The translations under genes were made by a program, and so were the position numbers. Below, one piece after another: positions 23,550 through 32,047 of a stretch of DNA of 64,000 bases. Below the pieces are notes generated by a model. It was not told the DNA's origin, did not search any database, and worked only from the letters and a program-made list of their open reading frames with translations. Location of the stretch: assembly GCF_030285665.1 (NCBI RefSeq), contig NZ_CP127295.1, positions 7,626,001-7,690,000 of the forward strand, written 5' to 3'. This stretch comes from Amycolatopsis mongoliensis. GTDB taxonomy: Bacteria; Actinomycetota; Actinomycetes; Mycobacteriales; Pseudonocardiaceae. Position 1 is the stretch's first letter. Every line of letters starts with the position of its first letter.

Positions 23550-23716
23550 ACTATGGTGTGAGAGGCCGTCGGCAAAGGCCCAGAGGTGAGATCGCGGCGA
23601 TCCTGCGCGTCCAATCCGGCGAGCAGTTTTGACCCGCCCAGCGGCTGACGAGCCGACCGGCGCCGCGGAAGCCGGGCCGGGCTGCGTCAGCCGGTTCCGG
23701 GCACGAAGTCCGGCGC

Positions 23717-23741
23717 GTGGCCCCGGCCAAGCCGGGGCCAC
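23717..23741 (-). terminator. intrinsic terminator after the KAS III-like gene
   Basis: Perfect hairpin with arms GTGGCCCCGG (23717-23726) and CCGGGGCCAC (23732-23741) and a 5-base loop, nine bases past the stop of the leftward KAS III-like gene. The remainder of the gap 23551-23716 shows nothing further. Confidence 0.75.
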
Positions 23742-23749
23742 GAGTCACG

Positions 23750-24702
23750 TCACACGTGGCGGAAACACAAGGTGCCCCACTGGAAACCGGCGCTGATCGA
23801 CGACACCACGTACGTGTCTCCGGGGGCGACCGCCCCGCGCCGAAGCGCTCGTGCAATGCCGTGAACACGCCCGCCGATCCCGTGTTGCCCAGGCTCTGCA
23901 CCGTGATCGGTGCCCTCGCCAACGGAACCCCGAGCTTGTCCAGGGCCGCCTGGATGATGTTCAGGTTCGCCTGGTGCAGGAAGAAGTGCGTGACCTCCTC
24001 CACCGGTACCGCCGCGTTGTCCGTCGCCCGGAGGATGCTGTCCGGCAGGCAGCGGGTCGCCGTGTTCCAGACCGCTCTGCCGTTCATCTTCGGGTATTCG
24101 CCGGCCGCCGGGATCTCGACGTCGTAGGACAGCTCCGAGCCGAAGTCCCAGCCCAGCAGGCCGCCCTGTGGCGCCGATGCGCGCGTCAGGATCGCCGCCC
24201 CCGCCGCGTCGCCGAAGAACACCCTCGTCGTGCGGTCCGCCGAGTTCGTCACCCGGGCCGCGCAGTCGGCCGCCAGCACCAGGACCGTCCGGGCCGCCGA
24301 CGTCTGCGGCAGGTGCGCCGCCAGGAACAGTGCCTGGACCCCGTTCGCGCACGCCGTCTGCGTGACGTCCAGTGTGAGCGCGCGGTCCGCGCCCAGCGCC
24401 TCCTTGACGATCAGGGCCGTCGACGGCAGCGGCTGGTCGGAGGTGTAGGGCCCGACGATGATCGCGTCGACGTCGCGGGCGGTGACGCCGGCCGCGGCCA
24501 GTGCCGGGCGGGCCGCCGCCACGCACATGTCCGACGTCGCCCGGTCCGGCGCCAGCCGGCGGCGGGCGCGGATGCCGGTGCGGCTGACGATCCACTCGTC
24601 CGAAGTGTCCAGCGTCGCCGCGAGTTCGGCGTTGGTGACGACCTCCGGCGGCAGGTGGACTCCGGTACCCGTGATCGCGACGGGAACGGGCAGGCCGGTC
24701 AC
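23750..24702 (-). pseudogene. KAS III-like ketoacyl-ACP synthase, frameshifted near the C-terminus
   Basis: FabH/KAS III-type thiolase-fold condensing enzyme, about 317 residues if corrected. The triad is visible: Cys in TQTACANG, His in FFLHQANLN and Asn in LGNTGSAG. Starting at GTG 24702 the frame runs well to HERFGAG, then shifts; the natural ending GAVAPGDTYVVSSISAGF through CFRHV continues in another frame and stops at 23750. The break is at the four-C run 23833-23836 (GGGG on the coding strand), where one more G restores the frame. Left as it is, the frame would read on with an unrelated tail to 23551. GTGA overlap couples it to the ThiF-like gene. Substrate unknown; real decay or a homopolymer sequencing error. 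Confidence 0.8.
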
Positions 24703-25559
24703 CGGGCCCCTCCGGCGTAGACGTTCCGGGACGGGTGCAGCTGCCGGTCGAGGTCGGTGTAGAACCGGCCGGACCCGCAGGGCTGGCCGAGCAGGATGCG
24801 CCGGGCCGCCTCACCGCACAGCGCCCCGCCGAGCGCGACGCCGGACGCCAGCTGCGGCCAGCTGCTCAAAGTACGGCCCAGCTCGCCGAACGACGCCGCC
24901 AGCTCCAGGTTGATCCGCTCCGCGTCGACCATCGCGAGGATCAGCTCGACCTTCTCCCGGCGGCCGAGCTCGAGCAGGTCGACGGACTTCACGTCGCCGA
25001 GCAGCCCGTGCAGCAGCGGCCGGTCGGGCTCTTCGTCGAACCGCTCGACGTCGAGCATGCCGCGGTCGTTGCAGTCCATCACGATCAGGATGCCGAGGTC
25101 GCCCGCGTACTCGCGGGCCGCGATCTTCACCCACGGTGTGTCGCACTCCTCGACGAGGAGGTCGATCCCGCCGCGGAAGAACTCCTCGATGGTGTCCGGG
25201 TTCAGGCCGTCGCGCTGGATCTCGATGTCGAGGTACGGGTCGATCTCGACCATCTGGCGCGCCGACAGCACCGCTTTGTTGACGCCGAGGTCGTGCACCC
25301 CGCCGCGCAGCCGGTTCAGGCTCGACAGGCCGAAGTCGTCGAAGTCGGCCAGCCGGTACGCACCGCCGATGCCTTCCAGCGCGAACGTCAGCGCCGCGCT
25401 GTTGCCCACCGACGGCCCGATGATCCCGATCCGCTTGCCGAACAGGCTGCGCTGCTCGGGCCGCTCGATCCGGCCCCGGTTACGGTCGGTGCGCACCAGC
25501 CGGAACTCCTCCCGGGGCAGCACGTGCACGAGCCGCCCGGACCACGGGTACCAGGCCAA
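24699..25559 (-). CDS. ThiF/E1-like adenylyltransferase (Rv1355c-like), apparently 5' truncated
   Basis: ThiF/MoeB-type domain: RIGIIGPSVGNSAALTFA gives the nucleotide-binding loop, followed by LADFDDFGLSSLNR and a DLLVEECDTPWVK strand. Such enzymes adenylate a carboxylate; this subfamily is known from mycobacterial Rv1355c and its substrate is unclear. The annotated start is a TTG at 25559 with no ribosome site, but the same frame is open and protein-like for 24 more codons upstream (AEIERLKDDQ, GVPRWAYGT) to an in-frame TGA at 25632-25634, directly continuous with the GNAT-type frame before it. It therefore looks like the second half of one gene broken by a nonsense codon. Confidence 0.6.
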   Translation of the reverse strand: MAWYPWSGRLVHVLPREEFRLVRTDRNRGRIERPEQRSLFGKRIGIIGPSVGNSAALTFALEGIGGAYRLADFDDFGLSSLNRLRGGVHDLGVNKAVLSARQMVEIDPYLDIEIQRDGLNPDTIEEFFRGGIDLLVEECDTPWVKIAAREYAGDLGILIVMDCNDRGMLDVERFDEEPDRPLLHGLLGDVKSVDLLELGRREKVELILAMVDAERINLELAASFGELGRTLSSWPQLASGVALGGALCGEAARRILLGQPCGSGRFYTDLDRQLHPSRNVYAGGAR

Positions 25560-25631
25560 GGTTCCGTACGCCCACCGCGGAACCCCGGCCAGCTGGTCGT
25601 CCTTGAGCCGCTCGATCTCGGCGGCGTCGCG

Positions 25632-26510
25632 TCACGCCGGTTCGCGGTTGCGGACGAGTTCGGTCAGCTGGTCGTCGATCGTGTCGTGGACTTCGCGGAC
25701 GTCGCCGGAGGCCAGCAACGCGTCCAGCGCGCCGCCGGCGGTGTGCAGCACCGGACGCCACCCGTCGCGGTCCGGCGCGGGCGCGCCGGCCAGGGTGACC
25801 GGCGCGGGGGCGTGAGCCTTCGGCGCGGCGACGGCGGGCGCCGGGCGGCCGACGATGACCGGGAACTCGTCCCGCAGCCGCGTGACGAGCTCGTGGTGCC
25901 GCCCGGCCCCGTCGGCGACGCGGTGCAGCATGATCACGACGTCTTCGGTGTACTGCGGGACGTACCGGCGGGTGCCGCGCACGGGCCGGAAGCCGAACCG
26001 TTCGTGGAACCGGTCCTGGACGTCCTTCGTGCCGGACGTGCCGATCATCGCCCGCGCGCCGAGGTGGTGGGTCGCGCCGATCGCCAGCGCGTTGAGGTAC
26101 TGCCCCAGTCCCAGCTTCCGGGCGCGGTGCTCGACCACGAGCCGGCTGTGCTCGAACACGCCGGCCTCCGGGAAGCCCTCGGCGGCCAGCAGTTCCTCGT
26201 AGCGCTCGCTCCCGAGGAACTCGCGCGACTGGTACGGCACGCCGGCGTCCGGTGTGGACAGCCGGATGTACCCGAGCGGCAGGCCGGCCGGGCTCTGCCG
26301 GTCGATGAAGTGCCTCGCGCCGAAGTCGAGGGCCTGGTCGTCGGCGTGGGTGCCGTCGGCGCGGCGGAAGTCCGGGCGGCGGCCGTGGTCGAACAGGATC
26401 CGCGCGCGGAGTTCGCGGACGGCCCCGAGCATCGACCGGTCGCCGCGGAACGCCGTGACGTGCCAGTCCGGCGTGGCCGTGCCCGGACCGGAGTGGTTCA
26501 GGTGGGTCAA
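25632..26510 (-). CDS. GNAT/FeeM-like N-acyltransferase domain, N-terminal part of a broken fusion
   Basis: Protein of 292 residues from TTG 26510 (AAAGG six bases upstream). Residues about 20-185 are an N-acyl amino acid synthase/GNAT-like fold (VRELRARILFDHG, YIRLSTPD, EHSRLVVEHRARKLGLGQYL, IGTSGTKDVQDRFHERFGF). A Pro/Ala linker (about 205-235) precedes GWRPVLH and VHDTIDDQLTELVRNREPA, which is the usual lead-in to the Rv1355c-type ThiF domain that continues in frame after the TGA. If CGA mutated to TGA, both halves once formed one ~603-residue protein. It would acylate an amine and hand it to the adenylating domain (inference). Confidence 0.6.
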   Translation of the reverse strand: MTHLNHSGPGTATPDWHVTAFRGDRSMLGAVRELRARILFDHGRRPDFRRADGTHADDQALDFGARHFIDRQSPAGLPLGYIRLSTPDAGVPYQSREFLGSERYEELLAAEGFPEAGVFEHSRLVVEHRARKLGLGQYLNALAIGATHHLGARAMIGTSGTKDVQDRFHERFGFRPVRGTRRYVPQYTEDVVIMLHRVADGAGRHHELVTRLRDEFPVIVGRPAPAVAAPKAHAPAPVTLAGAPAPDRDGWRPVLHTAGGALDALLASGDVREVHDTIDDQLTELVRNREPA

Positions 26511-26884
26511 GTCGAGCCTTTTCTCCAGGAGGTGCGGGCGGAGGTCGCCCGGAAGAGGCCGGTCCGGACGGCGTGGTCCGGACCAGGGCGGGCGAACAGT
26601 AGCAGCGGCCGACCGCCCAGGCGTGAGGGTGTGAAATCGACTGCGTGCGGCCGAGAAATCCGTTATCCGCAGGGAAATCGACGCCCGGTGATCTCCGTGT
26701 CCGCTAATGATGAAGATCGACGACGGTCTTCCACCCGAAGGGGCGGCGGGCCGTTCCGGACGGGTGCCGGGGCGGTTCACGGTGCGGCTTCACCCCCGCG
26801 GGGGAGAGATCATCTTGCCGACGTCGATTCGGGCACCTCCTGTTCGACGTGAAGGTGACGACGACGCGAAGGAGGCGGTCAGCG
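26511..26884. other. intergenic region, no gene seen
   Basis: 374 bases between the divergent GNAT-type and RibD-like genes. Open frames crossing it have no coding-like codon bias and no start with a ribosome site. It holds the ribosome site AAGGAGG of the RibD-like gene near 26868-26875 and presumably two divergent promoters, which I could not place. Confidence 0.5.
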
Positions 26885-27448
26885 ATGACCGGACCGATCA
26901 GGCTCTACATGACGATGTCGCTCGACGGCTTCGTGGCGGGGCCGGACGACCGCGCGGGACAGGAAATGGGACGCGGTGGCTTCCGCTTGTTCGACTGGCT
27001 GGACGACCGCCACGGCGACGGGCCGAGCAGGCAGGTGTTCGCCGAGGCGATGGCGACGGGCGCGCTGATCTCCGGCCGGCGGACGTTCGAGCTGGCCGGC
27101 CGCTGGGGCGGCGACCACCACGACGGCGTCCCGATCCACGTGCTGACCCACCACGTCGACCCGGGCGACACCCCGCCCGGGAGCGCGCGGTTCTTCACGG
27201 ACGTGGTCGCGTGCGCGGAAGAGGCGCGCGCCGCGGCGGGCGAGCGCGCGGTCATGGTCCACGGCGCGGGTGCGGCGCAGGCGCTGCTGGAAGCGGGGCT
27301 GCTGGACGAACTGGAACTGCACGTCGTGCCGGTGCTGCTCGGCGCCGGCCGCCGGTTGTTCGGGGACGGGGACCTGATCGAGCTGGACCTGGTGCGGCAA
27401 CTGGCGGATCGCGGCGTACTCCACTTGCGGTACGTCGTGCGCCGGTGA
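26885..27448 (+). CDS. RibD C-terminal/dihydrofolate reductase-like protein
   Basis: Stand-alone DHFR-fold reductase of 187 residues. It begins IRLYMTMSLDGFVAGPDD, the usual opening of the RibD_C family, and carries SGRRTFELAGRWGG and VMVHGAGAAQALLEAGLLDELELH near the NADPH site. Members reduce small heterocycles with NADPH; only genomic context would say which, and none is informative here. Start ATG at 26885 has AAGGAGG upstream. Single-gene unit ended by the hairpin at 27453. Confidence 0.85.
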   Translation: MTGPIRLYMTMSLDGFVAGPDDRAGQEMGRGGFRLFDWLDDRHGDGPSRQVFAEAMATGALISGRRTFELAGRWGGDHHDGVPIHVLTHHVDPGDTPPGSARFFTDVVACAEEARAAAGERAVMVHGAGAAQALLEAGLLDELELHVVPVLLGAGRRLFGDGDLIELDLVRQLADRGVLHLRYVVRR

Positions 27449-27452
27449 CGGG

Positions 27453-27490
27453 CGCTCGGTCCCGGGGCGCGGCACGCCCGGGACCGAGCG
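27453..27490. terminator. bidirectional terminator
   Basis: Perfect 14-base arms CGCTCGGTCCCGGG (27453-27466) and CCCGGGACCGAGCG (27477-27490) with a 10-base loop, between the convergent RibD-like and Asp23 genes. The right arm is identical to that of the terminator at 16299. Confidence 0.8.
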
Positions 27491-27495
27491 GCGGA

Positions 27496-28203
27496 TCAGT
27501 CGGCGTCCGGGAAGTGGATGTCGGCGACGTGGACGTCCACGGACGCGACCTCGAGACCCAGGTACTGCTCGACCGCTTCGACCACCTGGATGCGGATCTG
27601 CTCGGCCAGCGTCTTCACGGCGCGCCCGAACTCGACCACCAGGGTGACGGCGATCGTGGCGACCTCGCCCTCGACCTCGACGGAGGTGCCCGCCTCGTCG
27701 AGTTCGTACACGCCTTCGGCCTTGCGGGCGACGCGGATGACGATCTTGGAGACCACGCCGTCGGCCACCGTGGTGCTGCCGCGGGTGCCGGCGGCGGGCC
27801 GGGATGCGGTTTCCTCGGCGGCTTCGGTCTCGGCAGCGACCGCCTCCGGGACCTCCTCGGCGGCTTCGATCTCTTCCGCGACGGCCTCGTCGGCGGTGTC
27901 GGTGTCCTCGTCGGACTCGGACTCGGCCTCGTCGGACTCCGACTCGACGGCCTCGTCCGCAACCGCGTCGCCGGACGCCTCGTCGGTGTCGTCCTCTTCG
28001 GTCTCGGCGGTGTCGTCGGCTTCGGAAACGTCAGCGGTCTCGTCGACGGCGTCCTCGGTCTCCGTGGCGTCCTCGGCCGGCTCGACCGTCTCGGTCTCGG
28101 TCGTGTCGACGGTTTCGGTGGCGGCGCTGCCGTAGCCGTAACCTTCTGAACTGGGCGTTTCGTTCTGGGCGCGACCGAAGATGCTGTTGATGACGTCGGA
28201 CAT
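27496..28203 (-). CDS. Asp23/Gls24 family protein with long acidic N-terminal region
   Basis: Protein of 235 residues. Residues about 1-30 (MSDVINSIFGRAQ) are followed by a ~100-residue tract built almost wholly of Glu, Asp, Thr, Ala and Val, certainly disordered. The C-terminal ~95 residues are the Asp23/Gls24 fold: STTVADGVVSKIVIRVA, VEVEGEVATIAVTLVVEFG and VEQYLGLEVASVDVHVADIHF. The family covers alkaline/envelope stress proteins that sit under the membrane via partners. Start ATG at 28203 has AAGGGG upstream. The acidic tract is much longer than usual for the family. Confidence 0.85.
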   Translation of the reverse strand: MSDVINSIFGRAQNETPSSEGYGYGSAATETVDTTETETVEPAEDATETEDAVDETADVSEADDTAETEEDDTDEASGDAVADEAVESESDEAESESDEDTDTADEAVAEEIEAAEEVPEAVAAETEAAEETASRPAAGTRGSTTVADGVVSKIVIRVARKAEGVYELDEAGTSVEVEGEVATIAVTLVVEFGRAVKTLAEQIRIQVVEAVEQYLGLEVASVDVHVADIHFPDAD

Positions 28204-28464
28204 GTTTTCCCCTTTTCGGGAGCGACGACTACGGATGGGGACGAGCTGAGACGGCGACACTATAGGGGTATCGCCGGTGACCTTCGCCACAGACCCCCAG
28301 GTTCGAGACTCGCTTGTGTCCCAACAGATATCCGGCGCGAGACAACGCTCTCCAGGTTGACTGGACCTGTGATCACGGTCCGTCAGGCGGGGGTGAGCGA
28401 TCAGTGATGTCGACCGGGAAATGGCGTCCGGGAATTGTCCACTTTTTGACCCCTCGGCATTCCG

Positions 28465-29682
28465 TCAGCCATTCCGGAATAGCCCGGCGGGAACGCTCGT
28501 GCCCACCGCGCGATACCCCGCGGGATTGAGGTGCAGGTGGTCGCCGACGTCGTAGGCGGGCAGCAGGCGGGTCGGCGCCGCCGGGTCCCGGACCACGCGA
28601 TCGAAGTCCAGTACCGCGTCGAAGTGGCCTCGGATCCACGTGTTCACCGAAGCCCGCGCCGCCTCGCGCAGCGGGTCGTCGTAACCCTCGTTGCCGCCGA
28701 ACGGGGTCAACGTCGCGCCGTACACCAGGATGCCGGCCGCGTGGGCGCGGGTCAGGATCTGGTCGTACGCGTCGATGAGGTCGGACGCCGTCCCGGCGGC
28801 GGAAGCGGGGGCGGCGGTGCCGAGGTCGTTGATCCCCTCGAAGACGATCGCCCGGGTGACCCCGCTCTGCGCCAGCAGGTCGCGGTCCAGGCGGGCCAGG
28901 ACGTTCGGGCCCAGGCCGTCCTGCAGCACCCGGTTGCCGCCCGCGGCCTGGTTGACGACCGCCCACGAAAGCCGTGACGCCAGCACGTCCGGCCAGCGGT
29001 CGTTGCCGTTGGTCGTCGAGCCGCGCCCGTCGGACAGCGAATCGCCGATCACCGCGACCGCCGACGCCGGCGAAAGCACCTCGACGCCGCTCAGGAAGTA
29101 CCAGTGGTCCACCGGCGTGGCGCCCGGCAGGTCCGAAGCGGACACCTGGTCGCCCGGCACCAGGTACGACGTCGTGCGCGAGCCGGGGTGGGACGTGATC
29201 GACAGCGAACTCTGGCCGTGCGCCAGGTAGGTCGTCACCGTGACGTTCTCGAAGGGGCGCACCGGGAACGGCAGCGGATCCGACACCACCTGCGCGCCCA
29301 CCGGGATCGTCGTCGAGGCCTTTCCGTGGAACGTCACCGGCATGACACTGCCCGGCACGACCGCCGGGACGCCCGCGCGCCCGTCGAGAGGACGTGCCAC
29401 CGAGACGGCCGAAAGAGGCAGCGGCGCCCCGCCGAAGGCGTTCGAGAACCGCAGGCGGAGGCGAGGCCCGCCGACGGACACGTGCGCCGTCTGGCGCACG
29501 GAAGCGTTGTCCAGCACCCGGTCGGTCCCCGTGTACGGCGCCGGCGGCAGGTTCGACGGCTCGGTCAGCTGCGGCATCGACGTCCAGGTCGCCACCCACT
29601 GCGACGCGGGCGGACGCCCGGACGCGCCGACGAACAACGCGGTCAGGACGGCCAGGACGACGATCACCGAAGTTCGTCTCAT
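28465..29682 (-). CDS. secreted SGNH/GDSL hydrolase
   Basis: Secreted esterase-type enzyme of 405 residues with a signal peptide (residues 1-22, hydrophobic VIVVLAVLTALFVGASG). An N-terminal beta-rich domain is followed by the SGNH core: VIGDSLSDG (nucleophile Ser), GGNR, GINDLG and DHLHLNPAG (Asp/His). In a xylan locus it most likely removes acetyl or other ester groups from xylan (inference). ATGA overlap with the GH3 gene upstream makes it the second gene of that leftward pair. Confidence 0.88.
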   Translation of the reverse strand: MRRTSVIVVLAVLTALFVGASGRPPASQWVATWTSMPQLTEPSNLPPAPYTGTDRVLDNASVRQTAHVSVGGPRLRLRFSNAFGGAPLPLSAVSVARPLDGRAGVPAVVPGSVMPVTFHGKASTTIPVGAQVVSDPLPFPVRPFENVTVTTYLAHGQSSLSITSHPGSRTTSYLVPGDQVSASDLPGATPVDHWYFLSGVEVLSPASAVAVIGDSLSDGRGSTTNGNDRWPDVLASRLSWAVVNQAAGGNRVLQDGLGPNVLARLDRDLLAQSGVTRAIVFEGINDLGTAAPASAAGTASDLIDAYDQILTRAHAAGILVYGATLTPFGGNEGYDDPLREAARASVNTWIRGHFDAVLDFDRVVRDPAAPTRLLPAYDVGDHLHLNPAGYRAVGTSVPAGLFRNG

Positions 29683-31976
29683 GATCCGAACTCCGGCGTC
29701 AGGACGCGGTCGAAGCCGACCTCACGGCGCGGCCCGGTCAGCGTGCAGTGCAGGGTCGCCGCGAACTGTTCGCTGGACGTCCCGACCCGCAGCTCGACGT
29801 CGCCGGGTTCGACCAGGCGCCGGCCCGACCGGCCCGTGTACGACGTCAGGTCCGCGTGCAGGCCGATGTCCACGACGGTGGTCGTCCCCGGCTCCAGCGA
29901 AACCCGGCGGGCCGCGATCAGCTGGCGCTCGGGACGCACGACCTCCGCCACCGGGTCGTGCAGGTACACCTGGACCACTTCCGTCGCGGTCCGGGCGTGG
30001 TCGTTCCGCAGCGTCACCCGGACCCGGCACACGCCGTCCGTCGGCCACAGCGAACCCGTCGCGCTCACGTCGACCCAGGTCGCGGGCGCGTAGGACAACC
30101 CGTGCCCGAACGGGAACAACGCCGACGGGTCGACCGTGCTCACCTCGCTGCGGCGGCCGAGCGGCGCCGCGAGGTAGGTCGAGGGCTGGCTCGCCCCGGC
30201 CGCCGGGAAGCTCACCGGCAGCCGGCCGGACGGATCGATCCGTCCACTCAGGACACCTGCCAGCGCCGGAGCGCCCTCTTCGCCGGGGTAGAACCCGGAG
30301 ACCACCGCGGCGAGCCGGGAGATCTGCCGGGAGAGCTCGTAGGGGCGTCCGGAGAGCAGGACCAGCACGACCGGCTTCCCCGTGGCGAGAAGCGCTTCCA
30401 GGAGTTCCTCCTGGCGGCCCGGCAGCCGCAGGTCCGGCGCGTCACAGCCTTCACCGGACGTCCCGCCGCCGAACAGCCCGGCCTGGTCGCCCAGGACGGC
30501 CACGCACACCGACGCGTCCGCGCACGCCGCCACCGCCTCCTCGATCCCGGCGTCGTCGCCTCCGACGACCGGGCAGCCCAGCGCGTACGTGACGTCGAAG
30601 GACGACCGCAGCGCCTCCACCACCGTGGGCACCGAGACGCCGAACGGGACGTCCGGGTGGTGCACGCCGACGTGCAGCGGGAACGAGTAGCAGCCGAGCA
30701 TCGCGCCGGGTGCGTCCGCGCGCGGCCCGACCACGGCGACCCGGGTGCCCGGCGCCACCGGCAGTGTCCCGTCGTTGTGCAGCAGCACGATCGACTTCTC
30801 GGCCACCTCGCGCGCCAGGGCACGGGAGCCGGGGTCGTCGAGGTCGATCTCCTCGGGAACCTCGGGCGCCCAGTCCGCGTCGAGCAGCCCCAGCTCGCAC
30901 TTCTGCCGCAGCACCCGTTCGAGGGCGCGGTCGACGGCGGCGGCGTCGACCGCGCCCCCTTCCACCGCGGCGAGCAGCGGCTCGCCGTAGCAGTCCATGG
31001 TGGGCAGCTCCACGTCGATGCCCGCGGTCAGCGCCTGCGCGGCGGCGTCGGCGCGGTCGGCCGCGACGCCGTGCAGCCGGTGCAGGAACGCGACGGAGAA
31101 GTAGTCGGAGACGACCGTGCCGGTGAAACCGTAGGTCTCCCGCAGCAACTCGGTCAGCAAGGCCGGGTCGGCGGCACCGGGGACGCCGTCGATGTCGGTG
31201 TAGGTGTTCATCACCGACCGGGCGCCCGCGCGCAGCGCCAGCTCGAACGGCGGGAGCAGGACGTCCGCGATCTCCCGCGGCCCGGCCGAAACCGGCGCGA
31301 GGTTGCGCCCGGCGCGGGAAGCGGAGTAGCCGACGAAGTGCTTCAAGGTCGCGATCACGCCGGCGGACTCGAGCCCGGCGACGTACGCGCTGCCGATCGC
31401 GCCGACCAGGTACGGATCTTCGCCGATGGTCTCCTCGACGCGGCCCCAGCGCAGGTCGCGGGCGACGTCGAGGACCGGTGCGAGCCCCTGGTGCACGCCC
31501 AGCTCCCGCATGGTCTGCCCGATGCGCGAAGCCATCCGCCGCACCAGGTCCGGGTCGAACGTCGCGCCCCACGACAGCGGCGCCGGGTAGATCGTCGCCT
31601 GCCACGCCGCGAGCCCGGTCAGGCATTCCTCGTGCACGACGGCGGGGATGCCGAACCGGTTGCTGGAGACGATCTGGCGCTGCGTGCGGGCGAGGCTGTG
31701 CGCCCCGATCAGCGGGTCGACCGGCCGGGTGCCGAAGACGCGGGTCAGCTGCCCGATGCCGTGGCGGACCAGGTCGTCGAGGTCGACCGCGGCGTCGACG
31801 AAGTCGTGCTGGTGCGGGGCCATCTCCCCGCCGGAGTCGATGCCGACCCAGACGCCGTAGAGCTGGGCGAGCTTCTCGCGGAGGGTCATCCGCGCCATCA
31901 GGGCGCGGACGCGCTCGCCCGGGTCGGCCGCGGTGTCTCGCCACGGCTCGGGGGCCGCGGCAGGCTGCGTGGTCAA
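29679..31976 (-). CDS. glycoside hydrolase family 3 (beta-xylosidase/glucosidase)
   Basis: GH3 exo-glycosidase of 765 residues, probably cytosolic because no signal peptide is seen. The N-terminal barrel has VVHEECLTG and the nucleophile region TVVSDYFSV (Asp); the GH3_C domain begins near residue 395 with EKSIVLLHNDG and a fibronectin-III-like domain ends the protein. In this locus it should split imported xylo-oligosaccharides to xylose. Start TTG at 31976 (GCGGAAAG upstream) is the least certain point. It overlaps the SGNH gene by ATGA and lies behind a LacI gene read in the same direction. Confidence 0.9.
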   Translation of the reverse strand: MTTQPAAAPEPWRDTAADPGERVRALMARMTLREKLAQLYGVWVGIDSGGEMAPHQHDFVDAAVDLDDLVRHGIGQLTRVFGTRPVDPLIGAHSLARTQRQIVSSNRFGIPAVVHEECLTGLAAWQATIYPAPLSWGATFDPDLVRRMASRIGQTMRELGVHQGLAPVLDVARDLRWGRVEETIGEDPYLVGAIGSAYVAGLESAGVIATLKHFVGYSASRAGRNLAPVSAGPREIADVLLPPFELALRAGARSVMNTYTDIDGVPGAADPALLTELLRETYGFTGTVVSDYFSVAFLHRLHGVAADRADAAAQALTAGIDVELPTMDCYGEPLLAAVEGGAVDAAAVDRALERVLRQKCELGLLDADWAPEVPEEIDLDDPGSRALAREVAEKSIVLLHNDGTLPVAPGTRVAVVGPRADAPGAMLGCYSFPLHVGVHHPDVPFGVSVPTVVEALRSSFDVTYALGCPVVGGDDAGIEEAVAACADASVCVAVLGDQAGLFGGGTSGEGCDAPDLRLPGRQEELLEALLATGKPVVLVLLSGRPYELSRQISRLAAVVSGFYPGEEGAPALAGVLSGRIDPSGRLPVSFPAAGASQPSTYLAAPLGRRSEVSTVDPSALFPFGHGLSYAPATWVDVSATGSLWPTDGVCRVRVTLRNDHARTATEVVQVYLHDPVAEVVRPERQLIAARRVSLEPGTTTVVDIGLHADLTSYTGRSGRRLVEPGDVELRVGTSSEQFAATLHCTLTGPRREVGFDRVLTPEFGS

Positions 31977-32047
31977 GGCTTTCCGCCCTTCGTCAGGAGG
32001 GAGCTTTCGGGGGTTCCGAGTGGCGAAGCCCCGGATGGCACAGGAGA

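Noticed and set aside
25632-25634. The TGA as a selenocysteine codon.
   Set aside because: It lies in a linker between domains with no redox motif and I see no selenocysteine-insertion hairpin directly downstream.
24735-26852. A 705-codon rightward frame across the ThiF/GNAT genes.
   Set aside because: Composition typical of a shadow frame and no domain; the leftward strand shows clear protein families.
26511-26884. A small gene in the 374-base gap.
   Set aside because: Possible frames run on into antisense of neighbours, lack ribosome sites and show no coding bias.
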